From Spirochaetaceae bacterium (GTDB lineage Bacteria; Spirochaetota; Spirochaetia; WTKD01): 43,500 nt of DNA. Positions 34,605 to 43,008 of the stretch are shown in pieces. Positions within the stretch are counted from its first letter, which is position 1; the number at the start of each line of letters is the position of its first letter. The position numbers and the translations under genes were made by a program. Under the pieces are notes generated by a model. That model did no database searches. It had not been told where the DNA came from and saw only the letters and a list, made by a program, of their open reading frames with translations. Where the stretch lies: assembly GCA_011524535.1 (NCBI GenBank), contig WTKD01000006.1:1-43500 (forward strand), in the 5' to 3' direction.

Positions 34605-35112
34605 TGCCGGTGATCATACTCGTATAATATTTGCACATCGTACATCGGGTTTGGCGCACACAGGCTTCATTCAAGGGCACACGAATATTTGGTAATCCCA
34701 AGATGGCTTTGTTGCTTTTCAATTTTTTCACCAAGGCATTCATCCTTGTAGCAGAATCCGAACTCATTGCCTCTCCAACCCGAGAAACGATATCGTGCGC
34801 TTCGGATTCATTCATTCCAAGAATATCATAGAAAAAATCAAAAAGAGCCCGCTGATGATGCAGTATCTCCTGTGTCATTACAAACCCGTTTGGGGTAAGT
34901 GCTATGGTCCGATAGGGCTTGTGTTCTATGAGATCGCTTTTTATAAGAGAACTGAGCGCCTCTGTGACCGACGCACTCGTAACTTGTAGGGCGGCCGCCA
35001 CATCTTTTACTCTAACGGTATCCTGCTTACGGCTGATGAAATATATCGTCCGTAAATAGGCCTTCAAACTTTGCGAAAGGGTACAATGTGTGACTCTCGT
35101 GTTATATCCCAT
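34594..35112 (-). CDS. DtxR/MntR-family metal-dependent transcriptional regulator
   Basis: 172 aa. The N-terminal winged helix LSQSLKAYLRTIYFISRKQDTVRVKDVAAALQVTSASVTEALSSL, followed by LIEHKPYRTIALTPNG, is the DtxR-family DNA-binding domain. HHQRALFDFFYDILGMNESEAHDI begins the dimerisation and metal-binding helices. The usual pattern there has His and Glu/Asp ligands (HHQ...E...H). The end carries CVRQTRCTMC, an unusual Cys cluster that may bind a metal. It probably senses Mn2+ or Fe2+. AGAGAAG precedes the ATG. It overlaps the HisA-HisE fusion gene downstream by 11 bases and is divergent from the Bax-inhibitor-1 gene. Confidence 0.88.
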   Translation of the reverse strand: MGYNTRVTHCTLSQSLKAYLRTIYFISRKQDTVRVKDVAAALQVTSASVTEALSSLIKSDLIEHKPYRTIALTPNGFVMTQEILHHQRALFDFFYDILGMNESEAHDIVSRVGEAMSSDSATRMNALVKKLKSNKAILGLPNIRVPLNEACVRQTRCTMCKYYTSMITGNEL

Positions 35113-35179
35113 TCTTTCTTCTCTCTGTTGTTTTATGGTACAATGTATGACATCGTATTCTCAATGCAAGGGAGCAGTA

Positions 35180-35914
35180 ATGAACAATGTAACTGAATTT
35201 ACACGCGGTAATAACCTCGGTCAAAAACTAACACTTAGCACCGACAAAACTTTGGCTTCATCATTTTTGAGAACCATTTTCAATTGGATGGCCATAGGTC
35301 TCCTCATAACGGGGCTATGTTCGTGGGCTTTTTCAAGTATATTGATCCAACGCGGAGCGCAGCTTGGAAATCTCGCCTTGATTGGTCTCGGAGCGATGAT
35401 TGCTGACATTATTCTCGTCTTCTCTTTTGCAAGACGCATACATACCATGCGCCCTACGCAGGCACGCTTATTCTTCCTAATACACTCTGTACTCGAGGGC
35501 ATAGGTCTATCCTACATATTCCTTGTCTACACGGTTTCCAGTATCGCGACAACATTTTTTGTTTGTGCAACAACATTCGCGGTAATGAGCCTCTATGGAA
35601 TGTCAACAAAAACGGATCTCACCAAAATGCGCAGCTATTTCATTATGGGATTCATAGGCTTGCTCATCATGTCGGTTGTGAATTGGATTATCGCTTCAAG
35701 CGCCTTGTATTGGTTTATTTCAACGGCAGGGGTTGTCTTGTTCTGCGGAATTACCGCATACGATGTTCAAATGTTGCTACGACTCGGTGATGACCTAAAA
35801 AGTGCCGATCAGGCATCCTACAAAAAATATGCCTTGTTTGGCGCCTTGAAACTTCATCTCGATTTCATTGGCTTATTTTTGTATCTCTTACGCTTCTTAG
35901 GAAAAAGAAACTAA
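35180..35914 (+). CDS. Bax inhibitor-1/YccA family membrane protein
   Basis: 244 aa from the ATG at 35180, which has GGGAG six bases upstream; the open frame extends to 35090 without support. There are seven hydrophobic segments. FNWMAIGLLITGLCSWAFSS, SVLEGIGLSYIFLVYT, SLYGMSTKTDLTKMRSYFIMGFIGL and the end ITAYDVQMLLRLGDD followed by ALKLHLDFIGLFLYLLRFLG are the BI-1/YccA signature segments. Relatives include YccA, which interacts with the FtsH protease, and YetJ, a pH-gated calcium leak. It is followed two bases later by aspS and may be cotranscribed with it. Confidence 0.95.
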   Translation: MNNVTEFTRGNNLGQKLTLSTDKTLASSFLRTIFNWMAIGLLITGLCSWAFSSILIQRGAQLGNLALIGLGAMIADIILVFSFARRIHTMRPTQARLFFLIHSVLEGIGLSYIFLVYTVSSIATTFFVCATTFAVMSLYGMSTKTDLTKMRSYFIMGFIGLLIMSVVNWIIASSALYWFISTAGVVLFCGITAYDVQMLLRLGDDLKSADQASYKKYALFGALKLHLDFIGLFLYLLRFLGKRN

Positions 35915-35916
35915 CA

Positions 35917-37683
35917 GTGCGGACCCTCATTGCGGATATTTCCGAACAATCGACCGAAAAGCCCTTTACTATCAAAGGGTGGATACACCAGCATCGAAGC
36001 CATGGCTCTGTCATATTCTTCAACCTACGTGACCACACTGGAATTATACAAATCGTTGCAGACGAAAGCTCTCCTCAAGAAGCACACGATATAGCCCAAA
36101 CCCTCCGGCTTGAATATTGCGCGCGTATAACCGGTGTATTACGAAATCGTCCGGACTCCATGATAAATGAAACCGAAGCCCGCGGAAATATCGAACTCTT
36201 GGCAAAGGAAATTCATATATATTCACAGTCTCCTCCATTGCCTTACCATATCCACGAATATGCGCGAGAGGAATCTCGTTTGCTTCATCGATACCTCGAT
36301 ATTCGTTCAAAAAACATGCAGCAAGCATTGAGTCTGAGAAGCAAGGCCTCACAAATATGTCGAAACTTCCTGCATACCGCAGAATTTCTTGAAATAGAAA
36401 CCCCAACCATGATCCGCTCGACCCCCGAAGGGGCACGTGATTTTTTGGTTCCTAGTCGGTTGCATGCGGGCTCTTTTTATGCACTGGCTCAAAGCCCCCA
36501 ACTATACAAACAAATGCTCATGGTTGGCGGTGTACATCGCTATATGCAATTCGCAAGATGTTATCGCGATGAAGACATCCGAGGAGACCGACAACCCGAA
36601 CATACGCAAATCGATATCGAAATGTCATTCCTAGAAGATGAAACCGAACTCCATACCATTATAGAATCTATGGTTTCAGAACTCTTTTCGGCATGCACCA
36701 ACGCACCCCTCTCTACCCCCTTCCCACGCCTCACATACGAAGAAATTATGAACAGATTCGGAAGCGACAAAGCCGATATACGCACCGATTATGCATTGGT
36801 CACCTTTTCTCAATTGGCAAAAAAAATAGAATTTGGCATATTCACCAATGCCCTGTCTTACGATGAAGGTGTGATAAAAATGCTGCGTATCCCAGAAGGG
36901 GCTTCTACATCACGAAAACAAATCAGTGAACTAGAAGATCGAGCAAAACAACATGGTGCGAAGGGATTGGCCTGGACAAAAATTGGATCTGCCGAGTGCG
37001 AGGGAGGAATAGCCCGCTTCTTGAACCCAGTGTACTCCGAGATGGTGGCAGAATATTCCTTAGAACCAGGAGATCTTTTACTCTTTACTGCAGACTCATG
37101 GACAACCGCCTGCACATCTCTCGGCGCGGTACGATCCCTGTTTGTAGAGAAAGAAATTCAGGAACATCCTGAAAAATATCCTGCCTATGCGTTTGCCTGG
37201 GTAACCGATTTTCCTCTTTTTGAAAAAACCGACCAAGGAACATGGACCGCCTTACATCATCCATTTACCCGCCCCCAGGACAGAGATCTTGAACATCTCG
37301 AGACCAATCCAGGAAGAGTCCGAGGACATCTATACGATCTTGTCTGCAATGGGTATGAACTCGGATCGGGCTCTTTACGTATACACAGCAAAGAAATGCA
37401 ACAACGCATATTCTCCGTCATGCAAATAGAACAAGTAGAAGCAGAGCAACGTTTTGGATTCTTCTTAAATGCCCTTCAATACGCACCCCCTCCCCATGGC
37501 GGTATCGCGTTGGGATTTGATAGATTGTGTATGCTTCTCATGAATAAATCCAGCATCCGTGATGTAATTGCTTTTCCTAAGAACAACCAAATGGCCTCAT
37601 CGCTTGATCATGCTCCATCCCCAGTACACGAAGAACAACTCAATGAATTACACATGAAACTAACAAAACCCACCACCGAATAA
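35917..37683 (+). CDS. aspS: Aspartyl-tRNA synthetase, bacterial type (AspRS1)
   Basis: 588 aa, GTG start two bases after the preceding stop. The OB-fold anticodon domain has IKGWIHQHRSHGSVIFFNLRDHTGIIQ, followed by class II motif 1, motif 2 (YMQFARCYRDEDIRGDRQPEHTQID, in two overlapping conserved pieces) and motif 3 (HGGIALGFDRLCMLL). A GAD-type insertion domain fills about 280-420. The flipping-loop DFLVPSR and catalytic QSPQLYKQ are intact. This is the usual bacterial enzyme and may be the Asp-tRNA(Asp)-specific one, next to the AspRS2 at 28818. It is followed 31 bases later by serA. Confidence 0.97.
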   Translation: MRTLIADISEQSTEKPFTIKGWIHQHRSHGSVIFFNLRDHTGIIQIVADESSPQEAHDIAQTLRLEYCARITGVLRNRPDSMINETEARGNIELLAKEIHIYSQSPPLPYHIHEYAREESRLLHRYLDIRSKNMQQALSLRSKASQICRNFLHTAEFLEIETPTMIRSTPEGARDFLVPSRLHAGSFYALAQSPQLYKQMLMVGGVHRYMQFARCYRDEDIRGDRQPEHTQIDIEMSFLEDETELHTIIESMVSELFSACTNAPLSTPFPRLTYEEIMNRFGSDKADIRTDYALVTFSQLAKKIEFGIFTNALSYDEGVIKMLRIPEGASTSRKQISELEDRAKQHGAKGLAWTKIGSAECEGGIARFLNPVYSEMVAEYSLEPGDLLLFTADSWTTACTSLGAVRSLFVEKEIQEHPEKYPAYAFAWVTDFPLFEKTDQGTWTALHHPFTRPQDRDLEHLETNPGRVRGHLYDLVCNGYELGSGSLRIHSKEMQQRIFSVMQIEQVEAEQRFGFFLNALQYAPPPHGGIALGFDRLCMLLMNKSSIRDVIAFPKNNQMASSLDHAPSPVHEEQLNELHMKLTKPTTE

Positions 37684-37714
37684 GGATATAGAGCCAAAAG
37701 CATCTCGAAAAATC

Positions 37715-38896
37715 ATGTATACAATAAGAACATTAAACAACATACACAAAAAAGGTATTGAAAGCCTAACAACTGCGGGTATCACCCTTGCGGAGGAAGA
37801 TCAGGATTATGATGCTCTAATTCTCCGTAGCCATTCTCTCCATGATTACCCATTACCCGATTCGCTTCGGGCCATCGCCCGGGCAGGAGCAGGAGTAAAC
37901 AATATCCCTATCGATCTTTGTTCACAGAAAGGAATTGTTGTGTTTAACACCCCTGGAGCAAACGCCAATAGCGTAAAAGAGTTGGTTTTGGCCCTCATCA
38001 TTATGTCATCGCGTAACCTTTTTGAATCGATGCTTTGGACCCAATCCCTCGCAGGAAGGGCAGACGAAATCCCCGCTCTTATAGAAGAGCAAAAAAAGAA
38101 TTTCCGTGGCCCAGAAATAAAACAAAAAAACCTCGGTGTTATAGGTCTTGGAGCCGTAGGTTCTCTTGTCGCAAACTCCGCTGTCTCCTTGGGTATGAAG
38201 GTTCTTGGATACGATCCCTATATCTCGATCGAAACAGCGTGGAACCTTTCACACAAAGTAACCCGAGAAACATCTTTGGAAGCCCTCGTTAGGCATTCGG
38301 ATTATATAACCCTTCACATCCCCTATACGGAACAGACCAAACATTATATCAATGCAAAAACATTGGCTCCCGCAAAGCAGAACTTGGTCCTCCTCAATTT
38401 TTCACGAGAGAATATCGTCGACACCGATGCCATTCTTGAAGCTCTGCAGCAAAAAAAGCTTGCCCGCTACGTAACCGATTTTCCCGAAGATTCACTCCTC
38501 GGAACGCCGGGCATCCTTTCCACTCCGCATCTGGGAGCATCAACTCCAGAAGCCGAAGAAAATGCTGCCGTCATGGCTTCCAAAACACTCATTGATTATC
38601 TTTACAAAGGAACTATACAAAACAGCGTGAATTTTCCAAACGCTATGATCGACAGCACAAGCCAACATCGCCTCGCAATAGGAAATCAAAATATACCTTC
38701 CATGGTGAGCACTATAACGTCCTTGATAGCGCGATATACTATAAATATAGAAAACATGATCAACCAGCATAAGCAAGATATTGCCTATACACTCATAGAC
38801 ATCGATCAGCCCATCCCCTACAAACTTATTCAAGAACTAACCGCCCAAGAAGGTATTTTGTTTGCCCGTTACCTAAAAACAACACCTCCCCAGTAA
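37715..38896 (+). CDS. serA: D-3-phosphoglycerate dehydrogenase
   Basis: 393 aa. The order of motifs fits SerA: ARAGAGVNNIPIDLCSQKGI (substrate-binding), FNTPGANANSVKELVLALII, the NAD fold LGVIGLGAVGSLVANSAVSLGM, then LHIPYTEQTKHYI, LLNFSRENIVD, and STPHLGASTPEAEENAA with the catalytic His. A short ACT-like end (about 320-393, DIAYTLIDIDQPIP) would give serine feedback. It makes 3-phosphohydroxypyruvate, the first step of serine synthesis. The open run AGAGARPEF is replaced by other loops. No Shine-Dalgarno is obvious. It follows aspS and may share its message. Confidence 0.93.
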   Translation: MYTIRTLNNIHKKGIESLTTAGITLAEEDQDYDALILRSHSLHDYPLPDSLRAIARAGAGVNNIPIDLCSQKGIVVFNTPGANANSVKELVLALIIMSSRNLFESMLWTQSLAGRADEIPALIEEQKKNFRGPEIKQKNLGVIGLGAVGSLVANSAVSLGMKVLGYDPYISIETAWNLSHKVTRETSLEALVRHSDYITLHIPYTEQTKHYINAKTLAPAKQNLVLLNFSRENIVDTDAILEALQQKKLARYVTDFPEDSLLGTPGILSTPHLGASTPEAEENAAVMASKTLIDYLYKGTIQNSVNFPNAMIDSTSQHRLAIGNQNIPSMVSTITSLIARYTINIENMINQHKQDIAYTLIDIDQPIPYKLIQELTAQEGILFARYLKTTPPQ

Positions 38897-38906
38897 TCAA
38901 CGAAAT

Positions 38907-38935
38907 TTGACATCTTTGCTTAGATATACTATACT
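38907..38935 (+). promoter_or_regulatory. Promoter of the DUF2177 gene
   Basis: TTGACA (38907-38912), 17-base spacer, TATACT (38930-38935), the best match to the sigma-70 consensus in the window. The ATG is 20 bases further, so the leader is about 14 bases and contains no Shine-Dalgarno. Confidence 0.65.
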
Positions 38936-38955
38936 GTTTAGCATTAGTTACTATT

Positions 38956-39354
38956 ATGATTAAGTCTTTGATTCGCTATATATTAACGTTCGCTTCTTTT
39001 ATTGTTATAGACCTCATCTGGCTGGTGCTAATCGCAAATGGAATATATCGAGGATTACTCCAGGAGTTTATGACCGATTCCGTCCGTTGGGGGGCAGCCA
39101 TGATTTTCTATGCGATGTTTATTGCTGCTTGTTCGGTATTTGTCATAACCCCTGCTAGAAAAAAGCGATCTTGGACTCAAGCATTGGTACGAGGAGCCTT
39201 TTTTGGACTTGTAACCTATGCAACATACGACCTTACGAATTATGCAACCATTGATGGATGGCCTCTACAACTTGTATTTATAGACTTGGCATGGGGAACC
39301 TTTCTCACTGCGACGGTCTGTACAATTGGCTATGGTATCCATTCACGCATATAG
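38956..39354 (+). CDS. DUF2177 family membrane protein
   Basis: 132 aa with four hydrophobic segments. VIDLIWLVLIANGIYRGLL, then AMIFYAMFIAACSVFVI, GAFFGLVTYATYDLTNYATIDGWPL and a closing DLAWGTFLTATVCTIGY are the DUF2177 signature. Function unknown. In several bacteria DUF2177 genes are near DUF1295 and cyclopropane-fatty-acid synthase genes in light- or stress-linked lipid clusters. Here only the DUF1295 neighbour is present, 71 bases downstream. Confidence 0.9.
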   Translation: MIKSLIRYILTFASFIVIDLIWLVLIANGIYRGLLQEFMTDSVRWGAAMIFYAMFIAACSVFVITPARKKRSWTQALVRGAFFGLVTYATYDLTNYATIDGWPLQLVFIDLAWGTFLTATVCTIGYGIHSRI

Positions 39355-39425
39355 TTATTTAACAACAACACTTGGCATAACTTTATTCAAAATATGGATG
39401 CATTTATTTATACATGGAGGAATGT

Positions 39426-40232
39426 ATGTGGAGTTATATTGGATTTTCTGCGCTATGCTTGCTGGCATACGCCGTTTTTTGCTTCATTATTTCGGTTATC
39501 ATAAAGAGAAATGATATTGTAGATATAGCCTGGGGGCTTGGATACAGTTTTCTTTTTCTTGCTCATATCATTAGAAGTGGGTCTTTTCCAACGAACCCAC
39601 TGGTAGTCTTCCCATTTCTGTTGGTTTTGTTGTGGAGCCTCCGATTAGCTGGATACCTTGCAATCCGTATGGGAAAAACCGAAGATTTTAGATATCTGAA
39701 TTGGCGAAATGAATGGGGCAAACGCGTCTATATTATTTCGTTTTTCAGGGTTTATATCCTTCAAAACATATTTTTGCTCTTGGTGAGTCTTCCCATTACC
39801 GTCATTATGTATTCCTACAACAACCAATTGCTGCCCGCATCTCAAGAGATTTCATCAATCTTGTGGGTGTTTTTTGCCATTGGATTGTTCGGACTCTTGT
39901 ATGAAAGCATAGCAGATCTGCAAATGCACCGATTTAGAAGAAATAAGAGCAACAAGGGAACAATTATCACGACCGGTCTTTGGAAATATTCTCGACACCC
40001 AAACTATTTCGGGGAAATGGTTGTCTGGTGGGCTGTATGGGCATTTACGCTGCCATCTTTGTGGTACATTGCCATCATTGGACCAACAATCATAACTCTT
40101 CTTCTTCGATTTGTTTCTGGTGTCCCGTTTCTTGAAAGAAGGTTTGGAAAACATCCTGATTTTCCTGCCTATGCTGCGAAAACACCAGCAATTGTCCCTA
40201 TATTGGGTCGCTTACTCATGAAGAAATCGTAG
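39426..40232 (+). CDS. DUF1295 (steroid 5-alpha-reductase-like) membrane protein
   Basis: 268 aa from the ATG at 39426; GGAGG lies six bases before it and contains the upstream ATG (39414), which is therefore less likely. There are six or seven hydrophobic segments. [40 protein letters not shown] and [21 protein letters not shown] are the conserved segments of DUF1295, a group related to steroid reductases and isoprenylcysteine methyltransferases. It may act on a lipid or isoprenoid. It is downstream of DUF2177 on the same strand. Confidence 0.92.
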   Translation: MWSYIGFSALCLLAYAVFCFIISVIIKRNDIVDIAWGLGYSFLFLAHIIRSGSFPTNPLVVFPFLLVLLWSLRLAGYLAIRMGKTEDFRYLNWRNEWGKRVYIISFFRVYILQNIFLLLVSLPITVIMYSYNNQLLPASQEISSILWVFFAIGLFGLLYESIADLQMHRFRRNKSNKGTIITTGLWKYSRHPNYFGEMVVWWAVWAFTLPSLWYIAIIGPTIITLLLRFVSGVPFLERRFGKHPDFPAYAAKTPAIVPILGRLLMKKS

Positions 40233-40411
40233 GATCTGTATGTCTTTTTTTCTCAACTCGCACTTGATTAGCAAAAGCTATTCTTTGATATTGAGACAGA
40301 CTTTGTCCAAAAGAGGAGTCGTACAAAAGATATGTAGTTTTTCGCACGGCTCCCTAACTCTATTTGCTATGAGTATATTCCCCTGCTCTGGCTTTTCGGA
40401 TAGTAAAAAGG

Positions 40412-40417
40412 TATAAT
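40412..40417 (+). promoter_or_regulatory. TATAAT -10 box of the VOC gene at 40429
   Basis: A perfect TATAAT 11 bases before the ATG; no clear -35 box and no Shine-Dalgarno. It belongs to the same short-leader pattern as other genes in the window. Confidence 0.4.
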
Positions 40418-40428
40418 AATTTTTCTAT

Positions 40429-40824
40429 ATGGATGTGGCATCACCGGTAAGACAACTATTTCCTTTGTATGTAGTAGAAAATCTTTCTCTGCAAATTGAT
40501 TTCTACAAGCGGTACTTTTCGTTTTCTTTGATTTTTCACTCGGAGCATTATGTGCATCTTGTGAATGATTCTGGAGCGCAACTCGCTTTTATGTCTCCAA
40601 ACCAAAAAGATAGACCCAACCATATGCGCAACACCTATACTTCGGGGGGCGCTATATTATCCTTTGAAGTTGATGATGCGCAATATGAATTCGAACGCCT
40701 CTCTAATGAGGATATTACCATCGTATCTCCATACACAGAAGAAAAATGGGGGTACAAACATTTTCTAGTCCAAGATCCATCAAACATTATTATCGATATC
40801 GTTTGCTCATCGATAGATCATTAA
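40429..40824 (+). CDS. VOC (glyoxalase-like) family protein
   Basis: 131 aa. VRQLFPLYVVENLSLQIDFYKRYF, HYVHLVNDSGAQLAFMSP, ILSFEVDDAQYEFERL and EKWGYKHFLVQDPSNIIIDIV trace both beta-alpha-beta modules of the VOC fold. It is a paralogue of the gene at 12160 (YVHL, WG..HF and IDI in the same places). Function unknown; related proteins include antibiotic-binding and small-molecule enzymes. It is convergent with the zinc ABC permease gene. Confidence 0.8.
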   Translation: MDVASPVRQLFPLYVVENLSLQIDFYKRYFSFSLIFHSEHYVHLVNDSGAQLAFMSPNQKDRPNHMRNTYTSGGAILSFEVDDAQYEFERLSNEDITIVSPYTEEKWGYKHFLVQDPSNIIIDIVCSSIDH

Positions 40825-40900
40825 TACTCTCTAATTAAGTACTCTGACCTTATAATGTACCAAACAATCCAAACGCATTGTCAGTACTGTGAGCTTTCAT

Positions 40901-41719
40901 CTACTGCCGATTTCTGCGAGAAAGTCGTGATCGCAAGAGATACACAAGAAAAACAAACAGAAAAATAACCCCATGTACAACTACAACCGCTGGGATCGGT
41001 GGAACATCGATATAAAAAGAATACATAACTCCCGATACAACCGCGAATACGCTGACACACACGCTATATACCAACATTCCTCGCGGTGATTTTGCCAAAT
41101 AACGTGCCGAACTAGAAGGAAACACCAACACAGTAGAAATAAGTAATGTCCCCGTCATGCGTATAATAACTACAACAATCGTTGTCAAAAGAACCAAAAA
41201 AGCACCGTTCACAAACCCAACTTTTACCCCTTCGGCACGAGCCAAATTTGCATCTATGCTAAGGAACAGCAAATCTTTCCATAAAAATATAAGAAAGAAC
41301 CCTGTCACAAGAGTAAGAACCCCCAGAATAAACAAATCAACAAAAGTAATTCCCAGAAGATTACCAAAGAATAATCCATGTAAATCGATGGATTGTGGCG
41401 AAAACATGTACATAAGAAGAATCCCTATTGCTAGAGAGGTATGTGCAATCATGTGCAATGCTGTCGCATGTCCAGAAAACAACATTTTTTTCTGCATACC
41501 GTAAATGGCAAGCATAAACAAAATGCCGACTACTATCAGGCCCCATTGAAAACCAGAAAAAAGAAGCAAATTTAATGCTATCCCCAGACTAAGGCTGTGC
41601 GCTAATGATTCTCCAAAAAAAGTCATTCGGCGCCACACAACAAAACTTCCAAGGCTTCCCGTTGTACTTGCAATCATTATCGCGGCAGCCAACGTTTTCC
41701 AAAACAAAAATTCCAGCAT
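40901..41719 (-). CDS. znuB: Zinc/manganese ABC transporter permease (ZnuB-like)
   Basis: 272 aa with about eight hydrophobic segments. The start ALAAAIMIAS-like helix, GSFVVWRRMTFFGESLAHSLSLG and the later ARAEGVKVGFVNGAFLVLL and TGTLLISTVLVFPSSSARYLAK are typical of ABC-3 family metal permeases. AGGATAG sits just before the ATG. It follows znuC by 13 bases and is the last gene of the zur-znuC-znuB unit. Substrate zinc is inferred from the Zur-like neighbour and the His-rich binding protein. Confidence 0.92.
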   Translation of the reverse strand: MLEFLFWKTLAAAIMIASTTGSLGSFVVWRRMTFFGESLAHSLSLGIALNLLLFSGFQWGLIVVGILFMLAIYGMQKKMLFSGHATALHMIAHTSLAIGILLMYMFSPQSIDLHGLFFGNLLGITFVDLFILGVLTLVTGFFLIFLWKDLLFLSIDANLARAEGVKVGFVNGAFLVLLTTIVVVIIRMTGTLLISTVLVFPSSSARYLAKSPRGMLVYSVCVSVFAVVSGVMYSFYIDVPPIPAVVVVHGVIFLFVFLVYLLRSRLSRRNRQ

Positions 41720-41732
41720 CTATCCTAAAGCC

Positions 41733-42470
41733 TCATTTATTTATTGTTTCTCGTTCGGTATGCTGGGGAATACTATGATGGTATACTGCGAAGGTTTCTG
41801 CTATTTCTTGCCCAAATAAATCCGCAAACTCACGACTATCTTTTACAGCTTGCGGGGACCCGGAACAGCATACTACATTATTAAGACAATATACTTCTTG
41901 TGTGCTAGATACAACAAAATGAATGTCGTGCGAAACCATCAGTATGGCGCATCCATAATTTTGATATATCGATCGAATAATATCGTACAAAGCAATTTTT
42001 CCCCCAACGTCCAGATTTTGATCGGGTTCGTCTAAGATCAATAATTCAGGATTATTCAACAATGCTCTAGCGAGCAGAACTCTCTGATGCTCTCCTCCCG
42101 ACAATGTATGCATCTGTTTGTTCAAAATAGGGTCTATCTGAAATGTTTGTATTACAGGATTATTGTGCACATCCAGGGGTCTTCGATATAAACGCAGCAT
42201 ATCTACCACGCGTAATGGAATATCTTTCGAAACCTGTAAATGTTGAGGAACATAGCCTATACTCAAATTCTTTTTTCTTGTGATGGACCCCGAAATTTCT
42301 CGTTCAATCCCCAACAGCGTGTGCAGTAGCATCGTTTTACCAGCTCCGTTCGGACCAATAATGGTTTTAAAACTATTCTTCTCTATAGAAACGGAAACAT
42401 CCTTAAGAATGTGTTTCCCGCCTTTAACCACAGAAATGTTATGAGCATGAATCAGGCTCTCACTCTTCAT
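41733..42470 (-). CDS. znuC: Zinc ABC transporter ATP-binding protein (ZnuC-like)
   Basis: 245 aa from the ATG at 42470, which has AGGA seven bases upstream inside the end of zur (the open frame extends to 42518). Walker A is GPNGAGKTMLL, the signature is LSGGEHQRVLLARALL, Walker B is LLILDEPDQNLD, and the switch His is in VSHDIHFV. QHLQVSKDIPL is typical of metal ABC ATPases. It supplies energy for znuB. It overlaps zur by 11 bases. Confidence 0.93.
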   Translation of the reverse strand: MKSESLIHAHNISVVKGGKHILKDVSVSIEKNSFKTIIGPNGAGKTMLLHTLLGIEREISGSITRKKNLSIGYVPQHLQVSKDIPLRVVDMLRLYRRPLDVHNNPVIQTFQIDPILNKQMHTLSGGEHQRVLLARALLNNPELLILDEPDQNLDVGGKIALYDIIRSIYQNYGCAILMVSHDIHFVVSSTQEVYCLNNVVCCSGSPQAVKDSREFADLFGQEIAETFAVYHHSIPQHTERETINK

Positions 42471-42939
42471 CGCAGTTCCTACATATCCCAACAATCTCAC
42501 ACAATTGCTCAACCACATTTAGGTCATATTTATCGCAGACATTTTGCAATGCAGTTCTAACGTTCTGCTGACACAATTCTTGGACTTCATGACAGCTGTT
42601 GCAATAAAAAAGGATACAATTATTGTGCTCGGCTGGATGTGAACATCCAATATAGGACTTTACCATATGTATTTTGTGGATTAGTTGTTGTTCACAAAGA
42701 AAATCTAAAGCCCGATATACATTCACAGGTTCAACTGAAGCGATGCGAGGATCGAGTTGGGATAATATCGCATAGGCCTTGACAGCGCGATGGGATTTCC
42801 AAATAATTTTGAGTACTTCCTTTCTAAGCTCTGTGAATTTTTCACCTCTTGTATCACAGATACGTTGAGCTTCTTCCAGGGCAAATGAAATACAATTGTT
42901 ATGATTGTGTTCTTCTAGCCCATCACCGTGTAAGTTCAT
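42460..42939 (-). CDS. zur: Fur-family regulator, probably Zur
   Basis: 159 aa from the ATG at 42939 (GGAAG six bases upstream); an in-frame ATG at 42960 would add seven residues but has no Shine-Dalgarno. The winged helix TELRKEVLKIIWKSHRAVKAYAILSQLDP and VEPVNVYRALDFLCEQQLIHKIHMVKSYIGCSHP is closest to Zur (PPTVYRALDFLLEQGFVHK). FYCNSCHEV and GICRNC give the structural zinc CxxC pairs. It should repress zinc uptake when zinc is ample. It heads zur-znuC-znuB and is divergent from znuA, with a palindrome in between. Confidence 0.9.
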   Translation of the reverse strand: MNLHGDGLEEHNHNNCISFALEEAQRICDTRGEKFTELRKEVLKIIWKSHRAVKAYAILSQLDPRIASVEPVNVYRALDFLCEQQLIHKIHMVKSYIGCSHPAEHNNCILFYCNSCHEVQELCQQNVRTALQNVCDKYDLNVVEQLCEIVGICRNCDEE

Positions 42940-42970
42940 GAAATTCTTCCAAATATGCATAAAGAAAATG

Positions 42971-42999
42971 TTGACCGAGACTCATTGATGTTATAATAT
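42971..42999 (+). promoter_or_regulatory. Promoter of znuA
   Basis: TTGACC (42971-42976), 17-base spacer, TAATAT (42994-42999). The -10 region is inside the palindrome at 42986-43006, and the ATG at 43009 follows nine bases later without a Shine-Dalgarno. Confidence 0.5.
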
Positions 43000-43006
43000 T
43001 ACGTCA
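42986..43006. promoter_or_regulatory. Putative Zur operator between zur and znuA
   Basis: An imperfect 21-base palindrome of form TGAyGTwATA-w-TATwACrTCA: 16 of 21 positions agree with its reverse complement. It covers the -10 region of znuA and lies 47 bases from the zur start, in the gap between a Zur-like gene and zinc uptake genes. AT-rich palindromes of this sort are normal Fur/Zur boxes. Confidence 0.7.
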
Positions 43007-43008
43007 TT

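Noticed and set aside
35090-35179. Longer N-terminus for the Bax-inhibitor-1 protein
   Set aside because: The extra 30 codons lie in the divergent promoter region and the downstream ATG has a proper GGGAG.
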